DNA of 64,000 nt from Coptis chinensis (taxonomy: Eukaryota > Streptophyta > Magnoliopsida > Ranunculales > Ranunculaceae). A program made the position numbers and the translations under genes. The DNA is taken from contig CM027378.1 of NCBI GenBank assembly GCA_015680905.1, positions 82,737,501 through 82,801,500 on the forward strand, written 5' to 3'. A model generated the notes under the pieces. That model worked only from the letters and a program-made list of their open reading frames with translations, did not search any database and was not told the origin of the DNA. Of this stretch, positions 45,616 to 57,525 are shown piece after piece. How positions within the stretch are numbered: the stretch's first letter is position 1; each line of letters begins with the position of its first letter.

Positions 45616-47641
45616 AACTTCTTTTCATTTATAGTCACGTGTTGAGTAGTTTCTCATTGAATTTATAGTCATCAAATTGATACATTTGTATTTGCTCTTA
45701 CTTGGTTAATTTGCTTCGTTCAAATTATATAGGTTTTGCGAGTTGGTGTGTAATTACATTTTGTCAATATTGCGTTGAAGAACTTTTTGCGAACCTTGGT
45801 TAGTTCCCCTCCCTCTAATTCTTCTTTTTGATATTACAACACCTGAATTTATAGTTCTATACAAATCTATTTTAATTCCTACTAAATGGTGACGTCTGTT
45901 TATATGGTATTTAGCTGAACGAAGAAATTTCAATTCTCATATCTTCAAACTTAGTGATTTCTGCTGATTCTCATGTATGTTCCTTTTCATTTTTTCATTT
46001 TTCCTTCCCTGGTCTTTCTCTACTTATTGTGTTGTTTAATTTTTTTCATCCATGAACGTGGCGATGGGACCTTGGCCAATCACTATAACTTAGTGATCTC
46101 TGCTGATTCTCAGGTCAAGTGAAACAGGTAACATCTCTTCTCTTATAACTCAATCTCTTTGATTTTCTATGTAAAGATTCAGTTAGTTTTAAAATCGTTT
46201 AGCCAGAGATGAATTATTTGTTTTCTTCTATGTAAAGGTTTAGTCTGAGCTTCTTCTGGTGTTGTTACAGGTATTTATTTGCTTATTTATTAAGGGTTCT
46301 ATTTTTTGGTTTTGGGTTTGTCGAAAAGTATTAATTTTGATTGATTTGAGCTTTGATTTGGTTTTGTTGCTTTTATAGGTATTTTAGTGCAGGTAGCATT
46401 TCGGTGGCTATTGTTTGTTCTTTGATTTATTAGTGTTGTTACAGAAAGTCACGTTTATGGAACTATTCCAATAGAAACTTTAGGAAATATGGTATATGTA
46501 TACATTGTAAATATCATTTGTTAAGGGTGTAGACCTTTTGATAGTTATGGGACTTGAATGTATGTATTTTACTTATGTTTTCGGTAATGACTTTGTACAT
46601 GGTGTTTTGATGATCTGGCATTAGTCGAGACATTCAAATACTTTGGCGTATTAAGTCATAATGTTGAAGTGATCTCATTTTTTTAAGCCAATTATTTGAC
46701 TGCTCTGGCATCTGTTGAGACGGTTAAGTAACTGGATTAACCAATGAGAAATATATGATTGTGATTTTCAAGTTATGACAGGTTTATATTTATGAAATGT
46801 CAAAAATACAGAGGAGATGCTGCCGAAATTTTACTATAAAAACCACGTGTCATAGGTTTGTAATTGTTTTAGTTTTGGGGCGTTACATATTTGCTTGTTC
46901 CAAAACTAGAAAAGAGTCTAGAGGTGAATACAATCGTTCATTGTTTCACTTCTAAATTGTCAATTTCTTCTTCCCTTCAGTATATATAATATTTCCTACT
47001 CACTCTATTTAACGAATTTAAAACAGATAATTACATACTTCTTCGATGAAGTTTCCTCAAGGCTTGGGATTTATGATAATCACCTTGACATTGGCGCATG
47101 AGGATGGGGTTTCTGGAAGAGTTATGATTGTCAACAATGTTATCTGTACTTTCGCTACTTTTTTTTGTACTTGGCGTACTTTTGTGGGTGCTCTTTTTGG
47201 TACTGTTTTGATGTCCTCATTCAAACCACTTGTGGGAGTCGATTATGTATCTGTTTCTCATATTGTTCTTATTTCATTTAGTTTAATTGGTGTTCTTCTA
47301 TGTTTAAGTCCATTTAGATGAATGAGTCTAAAGCATCTATGCAAATCACTATCGGATTTATTGAATGAGAATTGTCTTTGCCTTTTAACATGATCCAAAA
47401 CATTGGAAAGTCATAAAATAATGGGGAGGTTCTATCCAAATTACCCCTCAGTTGGTTCAAGTTAGTGTGATGTCGAGTTTCTCAGCCTAATAATCATTCT
47501 TGACCATAAATGGAACAATATCCAGTATAATAAAATCAAAACAGGGGAGGGGGATGTGTTCAAGTTCAGGCTGCTTCTATAGAGTTAGCGTCACAGGCGA
47601 CTCTATCAGTGCTGTACGGCATGGGCATACCCTAGTCCCTA
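45616..47641 (+). other. Unassigned sequence between RepHel and the CSN5 fragment
   Basis: AT-rich, with duplicated phrases (AACTTAGTGAT(T/C)TCTGCTGATTCTCA at 45950 and 46089). An open frame of 91 hydrophobic codons (47046-47321) has no recognised homolog and unconvincing composition. No typical Helitron 3' end (hairpin plus CTRR) could be fixed here. Confidence 0.4.
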
Positions 47642-48152
47642 ACGTATCCAGAAGGTTACAAGCCTTCATCTGCCTCCAGATGAACCTGTTTCGGAGTATC
47701 AGACTATTCCTTTGAATAAGATTGAAGACTTTGGCATGCATTGCAAACAGTATTATTCCTTGGATATCACATATTTCAAGTCATCTATTGATTGTCGCCT
47801 CTTGGACTTGCTATGGAATAAGTATTGGGTGAATACACTCTCTTCATCTCCGTTGCTGGCGAATAGGGATTATGTTGCAGGGCAGATATCGGACTTGGCA
47901 GAAAAGCTGGAGCAAGCAGAGAATCATCTTCACACACGCTTGGGTCCCATGGTTCTTCCCACACAAAGAAAGAAAGAGGAAGATTCTCAACTCGCAAAGA
48001 TCATTCGTGATAGCTCCAAAATTACTATTGAGCAGGTGCATGGTCTCATGTCTCAGGTTATCAAGGACACCTTATTTAACTCGGTGCATCACAACAAGAC
48101 TCCGACAACTGTCGCAGACGGATCCAGCCCAGAACCCATGGTTAAGACCTGA
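47642..48152 (+). pseudogene. CSN5: COP9 signalosome subunit 5 fragment (C-terminal part, intronless)
   Basis: CSN5 is the JAMM-metalloprotease subunit that removes NEDD8 from cullins. The segment begins with YPEGYKP, has one frameshift near 47665-47680, then reads [72 protein letters not shown] and [17 protein letters not shown], ending PEPMVKT at TGA 48150-48152. This is the region after the catalytic JAMM domain, which is missing, so no protease activity is possible. No intron is seen across about 500 bp, suggesting an mRNA origin, but no poly-A or flanking repeat is visible. It lies 2 kb downstream of a Helitron helicase, in a superfamily known for gene-fragment capture. Confidence 0.9.
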
Positions 48153-48370
48153 TGTTCCCCTAGTTTTGATCTGAGATGAATACACAACATGCTCACAAAA
48201 TGTTTTAGTTCTCTCGGCATTTGGATCCGCTTAATCTGTCGATACCTCTCTTTTGTTCTCCCTCTTCATGGTTACCAGATTTTTATACCAGTAGCTTAAG
48301 GTCTTTTACACTTTATTTAACTGGTTATCCATATCACTTTTGTCTCACTCTTTGATTAGCTTTGGTGATA

Positions 48371-49070
48371 TCAAGGAAGACTGAATCTGAGTGGTAGAAC
48401 ATGATTTAGAGGAAATGTATAAATAGAATTGGTTCCAACTCTTCTTTTTGGCCGTTTGGGGTGATTCAACGGAAGCATGGACAAATATGAAGGAAAGAGA
48501 CCGGGAGTAGAATGAAATGGATCCAGTAATGGCCAAAATATATCAGTTTTAGCCACATTAAGAACCAATCTGTAAGAAGGTCTTTCTTCCTTAATCATAC
48601 CCAAAGTTGTCGCCACCTGTTCTGTATCCCCGATCAGAGTCGTCCCATCATATAGGTACCAAGCCTATAACAATAACTAACAGCCAGACTAGATCTGTAG
48701 AATCAGGGGATGCAACACCAGTGCAAAGAGAAAGAGGCCCAAAAGATCGCCTTGCTAGACCCTAGTAGCAGACCATATGTAGCCATCCCCCAAATATAAT
48801 ATAACCTCGCAGGTTGACAATACAGGTACTCGACCCAAGGGGCAATAGCTGGGCAACGGATATGAACCTCTCTCAACATGGTAGTCCGATCAACCATATT
48901 AAAAGCATTCTAAAAATCTACAAATAGCATCAAAAAAGATGTACTGTCACTGTTATGATATATCATACAGTTGACAACATGCAAAATCGCCTCAACTCCG
49001 CCTGAAACACCAACCCCATACTGAAAATCATGTAATTACCTTACCATATCTTTGAGAATAAGTTCACTTG
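48371..49070 (-). pseudogene. RTE-type retrotransposon reverse transcriptase fragment
   Basis: Minus strand reads QYGVGVSGGVEAILHVVN, FLMLFVDF (first catalytic Asp), NAFNMVDRTTMLREVHIRCPA, YCQPARLYYIWG, then after shifts a VQQGD-like block, AWYLYDGTTLIGDT (the YLDD box with one Asp replaced by Tyr) and RLVLNVAKTDIFWP. Stops and frameshifts are frequent. It belongs to the same family as the terminal domain at 38820-39500, on the same strand, with the Helitron and CSN5 fragment between them. Confidence 0.8.
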
Positions 49071-50716
49071 GATTTAAAACATAATATGTGTACACTTGAT
49101 TTGGTTGGTGGGGCCTTGAGATAGAAAAGTCATAAAAAAAAATAAAATAAAAAGAAAGTGGGGGACATGATTTGAATGATAGACCCTGAGGGAAAGAAAA
49201 CCCAAAAAGTGGTTTTCTACTTGAAGGACGAAGACGCCAATATGTATGACAAATTTAATAAGAAAATATGGGTGATGATATCCACTCACCTTATTACTTA
49301 CTAAACCTATTTTTGCACTAAACCTACTAGCCAAAGAGTTTGCATCTGTCCCCACTTTGTCAATAAACTCATCATATTTTCAAAAAACTACTATTTTCCC
49401 TAGCTCACTCATATGACCTACAATATTTGGCTAGGACTGGACTAGAAATATAGTTGGTATTAGAGTGACCCACCATATTTCCTAGCCAAATTTTAAAAAG
49501 GGGTTTAATTCTTCAACAACAATAATAACTCATACATTGTTTGGTTGATAGAACATAACTACTAATGTTAATAGAAACCACCGAAAAAGACAATTGTTTG
49601 TTCAATGGCTTCCAAAAATTGAATTTATCCAACAAAACAAGAGGTCATTTATACAAAATTAACTTATTACATGATTTATTAATTATAAAATTCATATTAT
49701 GATGAATATTTGTTTAGATTGAAAGTTATATCAAATTCTAATCATATTTAGTTATTTTTGTTAGCATAAAAAAGATCCCTTGCTTGAAAAATTAAAACGT
49801 GAGATGAGGTGAGTGAATGGATGTGGGTGTGATCAACAATATACAGGGGCAATCTTGTCCAAACAAAATAAGCACTTTAAGTGGGTGTTGTGCGTAAAAT
49901 AATGGGTTCATATAACACCACCCAAAAATATTAAAAAGATGCGTGGCCACCCGACAGGAGAGAGAAACCCAAAAATAAAATAAAAATAATGGTGCAATAT
50001 TTGCCACGGCTTGCAGTTAGCTCATCTACGCCGCATATAAGCATACTAGCAAGATGCACATGTCTCTGCCACAATTAGTTTGCACAAAAAATGCTTATTA
50101 TTTTTTTGTCCCTAAAATATAACAATTATTAGAATGACTAGAAAGTAGACCCGTGCATACGCACCTGCTCTTTTAAAAATTTGCTCAATAATCATAACAA
50201 ATCGTGATTTCTGTTTTCGTCGCTAACATGTTTTAATTTCCTAACAAATTGTTTTAATCAAGTCTTAAAAACCTGTTTTAATTTATTAACAAATTGTTTT
50301 AATTAAGTTTTAAAAACCCGTGTTTTTTAATTGGGAGATGAATCCCATTTTAATTTGGAAATAAAGAGTTTTTATACTATTATTTGAGTTTTGGTTTTAA
50401 AAAGAAAAGAGATTCTCGTTTGAAGTTGGATTCTAAAAAGAAAAGAGGTTCCCGTTTTAAATTCACTATTAAGTTGATGACGTGGAATTTTAATAGAGCT
50501 CGAAAAATAACTTTTGTGGGAGCTTTAATATTAAGATATAGATATAAACACAATTCTATTGTAATATAAGGTGCAAAATAGGGATGGAATTGTCCAAATA
50601 GCTTGCACTGATAAAGACAACTCAATCAAGAAGTTGGCCTGCACCATTAATAAAGTAAGTTTCATCTTTATAATATACTTTTTAGCCCCTAGAATATAAT
50701 AACTATTATAATGGTA
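49071..50716. other. AT-rich sequence, no gene recognised
   Basis: Near 50145 AGACCCGTGCATACGCAC resembles the subterminal part of some plant Helitron ends but lacks a clear hairpin plus CTRR. The phrase CCCTA(A/G)AATATAA(C/T)AA(T/C)TATTA(G/T)AATG occurs at 50111 and 50687. Confidence 0.4.
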
Positions 50717-51170
50717 TATATATATATTTTTGGTAGGCAAGAGGGGTTTTTAACGAGGTCCCCTCCCCTTCATTAATGAAATAAACAGTAATTGAGCTGA
50801 GCTCTTTACAATCTCACATATTCTATGCTAATGGCATTCTCATATACAATCTTCCTAATATCCTCTGAGAATGAATTAGGGATTATATAAACATTTCTCA
50901 CATTGGGTACATTATTAGCTAACGCATCAATCAATTTATTTGCTTTCCTATACACATGAATTATATTAAACTGCTCCAAATGTCTCACCAACTCTTTAAT
51001 GCTCCGGATAAGCTTCCTTGCTTGCTATGGGTGCTGCCCTTTTGTGTTCATGAACGAGACAACATTCATTGAGTGTGCTCTTGCTTCAATCCGCTGAATA
51101 CCTTGATGTATTGTCATTTCCAGTCCTTTTTCCAATGGTATTTAAGCGACTCTCTTGTTTAACTCAAGGA
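50717..51170 (-). pseudogene. L1-type LINE 3' end: RNase H domain and tail
   Basis: Minus strand reads IQRIEARAHSMNVVSFMNTK, a stop, then SIKELVRHLEQFNIIHVYRKANKLIDALAN and a short tail to TAA at 50806. This matches the end of the RNase H-like domain of plant LINE ORF2 (the HVYREANxxADALA pattern). After the stop comes a 3' untranslated part ending CTTGCCTACCAAAAATATATATA, a form common in plant L1 elements. The 5' part is missing; 5' truncation is usual for LINEs. Confidence 0.75.
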
Positions 51171-51295
51171 CTGGAATAGGGATAAAATTGTCCGATAGGC
51201 GGTTAGAAGTTAGAACGACAGCCAATTTGGCTAGCTCGCCCACGCAGTTTATAAGTAGTATTTGTTGTTTTTAGTTTTCAATACACACTCACTAA

Positions 51296-51823
51296 GGGCA
51301 TCTCCATGGAGTGTAGAAGTCTAGTGGCTCCTATATAGACCTAGATGGAAGTGTATATCCACATCGTATGATGTGAGATTGATTACCTAATGGAGTGTGA
51401 TAGCAGTTTGAAAATTAAGCCCACGGGGTTCATATAAAACAACATATAGTGTGTTTCTAATCTAAACATCTAAACGTCATTGGAAATGACGTGCCTAGTG
51501 TGTTTCTAATCTAAACGTCATTAGAAATGACGTGTTATTGCTTTATACCGTACCATTTCCCTCAAGTTTAAAAACATCACGTGGGGTACTAGTGTGTTTC
51601 TAATCCAAATTAAACATCATTAGAAATGACATGCCATCACTAAATAGAATACAATTTAAAAAGTCGTCACGTGGGATGTTACTTTTTGTTTCAATTCTAT
51701 TTTATAATACTTCTTTTTTTTCTTATTGGAATTCTTAACACACCTCGTTTCGAGCTTGTAGTCCGATGCGACCTTTAAATATATATCCACAATAATAAGG
51801 TCATTTGGAAAAACATCCATATC
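51296..51823 (+). mobile_element. MITE of the GGGCATCTCC family, right end unclear
   Basis: TAA then GGGCATCTCCATGGAGTGTAGA at 51296, matching the terminus at 52429. The expected GGAGATGCCC right terminus is not found before the hAT-like element. The segment contains TAATCTAAACGTCATTAGAAATGACGTG, repeated three times with changes (51456-51625). Confidence 0.45.
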
Positions 51824-51831
51824 GTTGTAAC

Positions 51832-52223
51832 CAAGGCCCAAAATTTCGATATCGGTTAATATATCGGTGTACCCAAAAACCGAGATATATCGGATATATC
51901 GGTTTTTTTGGTGACCAGTCCAAACTATTTAAAATATCAGAAATATCGGATATATCGGACATATAATATCCGAAATATATTGAAAATATCGGATTTATAT
52001 TTAAAAATGGTCAAAAAGTCAACCAATATATATCGATTATATCGAAAATATCGATTATATCGGCGATATAAAGTTTCATATCGGAAATTCCGATCCGATA
52101 CATCTCGGAAAAAAAATGGTTCAATATTCGGTGGATATATGTCGAAAATATCGATATCGGTGTACCAATTTACCGAGATATATCGGCGAGATATCGGATA
52201 TCTCGGTGATATTTTGGGCCATG
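51832..52223. mobile_element. hAT-like MITE built of ATATCGG repeats
   Basis: Starts CAAGGCCCAAAAT and ends ATTTTGGGCCATG, so terminal inverted repeats match in 12 of 13. It is flanked by a perfect 8-bp duplication GTTGTAAC (51824-51831 and 52224-52231), the hAT target-site length. The interior is dense in ATATCGG, CCGATAT and ATATCGATAT words in both directions, making it strongly self-complementary. No transposase. Confidence 0.82.
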
Positions 52224-52231
52224 GTTGTAAC

Positions 52232-52380
52232 ACACTAACACTCCACACTCCACGTGAGACCAAATGACGCCTGTCTCTTTTAAAACACACTAACACTCCA
52301 CGTGAGACCAAATTACGCCTGTCTCTTTTAAAACACACTAACACTCCACGTGAGACCAAATAACGCCTGTCTCTTTTAAG
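52232..52380. repeat. 48-bp tandem repeat, three units
   Basis: ACACTAACACTCCACGTGAGACC...CGCCTGTCTCTTTTAAA recurs with period 48 (GAGACC at about 52256, 52304 and 52352). It starts directly at the target duplication of the hAT-like MITE. As 48 is divisible by three, a minus-strand ORF shows 16-residue repeats (LVSRGVLVCFKRDRR); it has no recognised function. Confidence 0.9.
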
Positions 52381-52428
52381 TCATGTGCATTTCCCAACGA
52401 GTTTACAAACTGTTACTATGTTAGTTAA

Positions 52429-52875
52429 GGGCATCTCCAATGGGGGGTGTAAACCGTATAGAGTGAAAATTTTACACCCCAAATATAAAAAAACTCTCTC
52501 CAATGAGAGTGATATACCGTAGGTAATAGTGTATTAGCTAATAGAGAGGGTGAGGAATTCCCCCTCTCGCTATTAATTAATAAAAAGCCCGGGCGACACT
52601 CAAACTGACGTCTGAGTGAAATAATTTTCGGACGTCACTTAGAGTAACGTCCCTTTCTAATTCTAAAGTAATTTTTTAACTCGGACGTCACTCCAAGTGA
52701 CATCCCAGTTTAAAATCTATTTTTTTTTTACACTCTTCCATTGGGGAGTATAGAGTGTGGATATTTATAAGCTATACAATAATATACAATTAGAGGTGTA
52801 AAATCCTAATGGCACCTACGTGGAGCCTAGGTGGAGGTGTAATTTTACACCCCCCCCCCCCCATTGGAGATGCCC
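52429..52875. mobile_element. Tourist-like (PIF-Harbinger) MITE, complete
   Basis: Terminal inverted repeats GGGCATCTCCAATGGGG...and CCCCATTGGAGATGCCC, flanked by TAA (52426-52428 and 52876-52878). The arms continue as GGTGTAAA / TTTACACC. Interior about 400 bp, non-coding, with CGGACGTCACT repeats and a C-run at 52848-52861. Confidence 0.88.
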
Positions 52876-52878
52876 TAA

Positions 52879-55599
52879 TATATACGATATATACACTCCA
52901 TTGGTATTGAGTGTCTTTTTTAAGTTTGAAGTGTATAATTTACATATACTAACTATACGGTTTACACTTTCCATTGGTATTGACTCTTGAGTTTAAACTA
53001 GTATTAGGGTGGGCAGTTGAATTCTTATTTCATAATTAAAATAGCTTGTATTTTTAAAGAGTGACATTAATTGTGAAGCCACTTTACAGGGGTTCAATTT
53101 AAAAAAAAAATATCGTCAAAAAATCAAATTATTTTGAAATTTCTAATTGTAAAGGCACAAAAAGTATGCATTAGCAAAATATAAAAGAGAATGAACAAAT
53201 CATTTTTACGAGGTTCCCTAAATGATAAGCAAGTACGTCATACGTCCTCAGACTCGTGGAGTTGTATATTGATATTGCTTGAGTTGACAATGGTGTAGAT
53301 TATCGAATTGTGTGTAGAATGGATTTATAATGCATCCAATTCCATATGCAAGCGATAATAGAGAATGACATTAGGAAGAAGCCATGTGAGAGTGTAGAGA
53401 AGGTGGGGAGAGAGAAGACTTTTGTGTATGCTTCTCTTGATTGGTTTATAAAGGTGGCTCGTAATAGCTCATCATGCAACCATTAATCAAGTAATTTACT
53501 TTGTAACCATTTTGGTGTTTAATTGTGTTGATAACAATTAAACACAAGACCATGGCTTGGTCAAATTGTAACTCATTCCCTTGTAAATGTTTTTTCCACG
53601 TGTCATGCTCCTATTAGTGATGAAAAATGTCTCATGTGTGGTCATGTAGTGCCACATGTCGTCTTGTGATAGGAGGATAATATTATGTACTTGCAGAGCC
53701 CTCTCTATACTAGCTCGTTAGGTAGTTGTTGCAAAGATTGGCCCAACGAGAAATAAAAAGTATATTTGGACTCGTGGTGAATTGTGATGGTTGTCTGTTG
53801 TTTGAGTAGACGTACTTTTGTAATCATTGAAGTAATTATCATTGATGATGGACGGATGCGATGCATGTCGAGTTTGTTGAAGTATGCAAGGCTTCAGTTA
53901 GACGAACTTGAGCTCATTGTGAAGGAATACACCATTTGGTTACTCAACTCATTTAAGTAGGTCATTATTTAGAAGACCTAAGATTTTTCATAGTAAGTCA
54001 GAAAGCATTGACTGCTTGTGAGGTCACGTTAGAGACCTTTGACTCCATAGGGCTAAGTTGAAGAAATAAATACTTGTTAGATCGTTCATAATAGTCTAGA
54101 CATTGTCTGGTATTTAGTTTGTCAAGTTGTAGAAAAATGTTGTGGTGTGCTGAGTCAATAAATTTCATCTAGCCCATAGATACCAAGGAGTGTAGACGTC
54201 TTAGTGATGGTGTAATGCATTTTAGCCCACTCGTAGGATGCTTAGCACGTTTACCATGAATACTATCAGGCGTAGCTTGGTACTTAGGTGATAATTAAGT
54301 TGTAGCCGTGTATTTGTTAGTTAACTTATGTAGATAGCGATGGTGTAATGTGTTTTAGCCAACTCGTAAGGCATTCAACATGTTGACATTGATTACTATA
54401 TCAAGGCGTAGCCTGGAACTTTGTCGAAAAGTTGTAGCCGTATAGGCTATTAACTTAAGTAGATAGTGATGGTGTAATGCGTTTTAGCCAACTCGTAAAG
54501 CGTTTAGCATGTTTACCATGAGTGTTGTCAGGGCGTAGCATAGCTAGTACTTTGCTGACAAGTTGTAACCGTGTGTAGCTGCTAACTTATGTAGATGGTG
54601 TTATACACTCGACCTTAATTTAGGGTACGCAACTTGTTATCCATTTGTCAGGTCATGGCAATGATGTTGTTTCATGATATGATATAGATCTTATCTTGTA
54701 AGCACTGGGTTCGTGAGGTTAGATCTTTTTTAGTCTTGGAAACGCTGCGGCTTGTAAGACGTGAGGTATGGTTTTGTTTTGTAAGCGCTAGGCTTGTAAG
54801 ACATTTACAATTTGTTGAAGCACTTGTGGCTTGTGAGATTGTGAGATCGTTTCATAGACCATTGACTTAGCGGACTAAGTTGGAGCAGAAGATGCTCGTT
54901 AGGGCTTTTGAGTCGCCTATACTTTGCAGATTAAGTTGAAGCTATAAAAACTTGTGAGATCATTGTAGGTATTTTCCTTAGCGTAAAATGAAGTATTGGC
55001 TATTTGTATAAATTTTGTTGAGGTCTTACAAATTGCCTCAATATGATCTTGAGAGGGCTTATGAACAACCTCTAAAAAATGAGTTTGCTTAATATATGAC
55101 GAGCTAAAGAAAGATCAAGATAGGACTTATGAAATGCCTCTATAGATAGATAGGGCTTACGAATTGCCTATGATTATTTATAGAAGAAAGACATATGAAT
55201 TGCTTTCATAACGAAATGAGAGGGCTTATCAATTGCCTCGATGATTAAATAAATTAGAGGTCTTATGATTAATTGCCTCGTGCACACTCTCCTTTGTGTT
55301 TCTCTCATAGTACAAAATGCCGCGAAATATCTCAATAGATCGCGATATATATTGGTGTTCGGGCTAACTGGCAACGAAATATTAGGATTTAATGCCTGGT
55401 ATGAGAAACTCCTCTTATCGGAAAAATATCGTGGTAAATCGTGAAATACATAGTTTTTATTTAATTTACCAAGATACTATGAAATATATCAACTTGTGAG
55501 CGTTGAACAAGAACCTTTTTCTATCTTCTTCTTCCTCACAACACCCCCAAATCTCCTTGCACTCCTTCCTACCATTTTTTACCAATTACCACTAGAAAA
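52879..55599. other. Non-coding sequence with 129-133 bp tandem repeat and decayed short repeats
   Basis: 54206-54595 holds three units starting GATGGTGTAATG at 54206, 54339 and 54468, each with TTTTAGCC(A/C)ACTCGTA and AAGTTGTA(G/A)CCGTG. 55030-55270 repeats (A/G)GGGCTTA(T/C)GAATTGCCT at least five times. The layout suggests a retroelement LTR or leader but no ends or coding region are recognised. Confidence 0.5.
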
Positions 55600-55974
55600 A
55601 AATGCATAGAAGGGTAACGAACTATACACGAAATCAAATATTGGTGTATAATTTTTTTTTTAGCAAATTTGGGTAATGGAATGTACCACATTTTGCAACG
55701 TTGGGTTATGTTTCACTTCCGTCCATTTTTTTTACACGTGTCAAGTTTTTTTTTTCTTTTTCTCTATTTGTGTGTCACTTATTTTCCTATGTGGCGATCT
55801 AGTGGCAATCTGACACGTATGAAAAAACTTGACACGAATGAACAAATTGGACGGAAGTGAAACAGAAACCAACGTTGCAAAACATGATACACTTCGTCAC
55901 CCAAATTTGCTAAAAAAAAAATTTATACACCAATGTTTGATTTCGTGTATAGTTCATTACCCATATATGCATTT
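55600..55974. mobile_element. Fold-back MITE with arms of about 150 bp
   Basis: The left arm from AAATGCATA...GGGTAACGAACTATACACG is repeated in reverse complement at the right end (CGTGTATAGTTCATTACCC...TATGCATTT). Arms share ACGAAATCAAA(T/C)ATTGGTGTATAA, CAAATTTGGGT, TTTTGCAACGTTGG and CACTTCCGTCC. The loop is about 70 bp. No clear target duplication was found. Confidence 0.75.
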
Positions 55975-56749
55975 AACTCATTATCACCATTGTCTATCTT
56001 CTTTCTATATTCTCTTATTAAAAAACCCCTATTTTCAACCAAAATCATCCACACACACAAACCCCATCTTCTCATTATATACATTAGTGATTCCAATTTT
56101 CAACCCATATTACAAACAAAATTTTGAGATTTGTTGTCTTTCAATCTAGTAAAAGTGAACATGATTTCATCTTCTTTCAATTTGGTTAATTGTTTCTTTT
56201 TATTCAATAAATTAGAGTTGTTTTTTTTGTGTTTCATTATTTTTACCAAACTTCTTTTTTTTTTTTTTTTTTGCACCATTGTTTGGTTCCATGAATAAGA
56301 AAATGTTTGATTAAAAATGTTATTTCTTTTTTTTTTTCACTGTTTTTCACAATAAAATTGACTTTTTTGGTCTCATGTTTTTGTTTATATAATTTCCTCT
56401 TAAATAATATCTTTTGTATGAATTCACAAAAATAGTTGATTTTAATAATTTTTTAAAATTGGTCTGGGCTTCCTCTTACCAATGGTATGTGTCAAAATAT
56501 CATGAAATATCTTACAATATGCCAACATTTCAGCCATTCAAAACCTCATAATATCAACACTAATTGGATGGTATATACCCTACCATAAATATCGGAAATT
56601 GACAAAACCGATATATTGGTATGGCATGACATTTTGTATTATGATTTCTCTACGTTCACTACATATATATGCGCTATTGGCAGTTTCGATCTCCTACACC
56701 AAATACTCCATTACAAAATCATACTATTGGAGATACTCCTATAACTTCG
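55975..56749. other. AT-rich non-coding stretch
   Basis: T-runs at 56221 and 56258-56272. ATATCGG-like words recur at 56590-56620. No gene. Confidence 0.5.
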
Positions 56750-57525
56750 ACACATGCATGATTTTCTTCAGACCAATAATAAATCAAGACATCGGCAGAT
56801 CGAAGCATCGATCCACCCCTCTCTAGGGTCTGTGAGGAAGTTGATAGGAGCCTATTTCTTTACATGTATATTATCCCACCAAACCATGTCATACAAATTA
56901 AAACATCTCTCACATGGTCATGCTTGTATGTACTTGAACTCAGGAAAGTGCTTGCACGTATTGTGTTGCATGGTCCCCAAAGGCATCATGACAACTATTT
57001 TTATACATAGGACAACAATCACCATTTGTATACAATGGGATCATGAGGTAATAATGGACGAATGCACGATACATACACTACCGATGATATGCGCTCTGTC
57101 CAGCCAAGACCTTCCATAGGAATGACAAGGAGAAAGTCTTTCGCGTGCTCTGACCTCAAGCAACCAACAATAGCTTTCTAATTAGTAGACAAATCAAATT
57201 CTATTCCCTTTCAAAACCTTTGATAACCTTGTCATGCCATAATAACCTTTCGCCAACACATGTTCTTGTTAACAAGGGGCGACAACATATATTAGAGGCT
57301 AGAGTATTTAGGCCAAAATAAGTAATTGTAGTTCATCACCAGTGACACGTACCATAAAACATCGCCCATAAGAGTATCGTACCACTGTGGTTTCTAAGAA
57401 TATTGTTCTGCAGCTCTTCAGTTTGGACTCAGGAGGTTATAAAAGCAAAATGGATGAGATCTATTGGACATTAAATGCCAAGACCACCATGTCGTAATGG
57501 GAGTGTAGACAAATGCACCATTGGA
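56750..57525 (-). pseudogene. RTE-type retrotransposon fragment, second copy of terminal domain
   Basis: Minus strand from about 57525 reads VHLSTLPLRHGGLGI, then QTEELQNNILRN, and further down PLYTNGDCCP and a decayed form of the domain seen at 38820-39500. DNA-level similarity to 39160-39480 is clear (CTTCAGACCAA(T/C)..., AGGAGCCT.CTT). Stops throughout. Confidence 0.7.

Noticed and set aside
47046..47321. Membrane protein gene
   Set aside because: 91 hydrophobic codons in a T-rich region with no homolog, no context and no conserved pattern.
50140..50165. Helitron 3' terminus
   Set aside because: ACCCGTGCATACGCAC suggests one, but no stable hairpin followed by CTRR and an A/T flank could be fixed.
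51937..52359. 140-codon minus ORF with 16-residue repeats
   Set aside because: Product of the 48-bp tandem repeat and the ATATCGG-rich MITE; no support as a gene.
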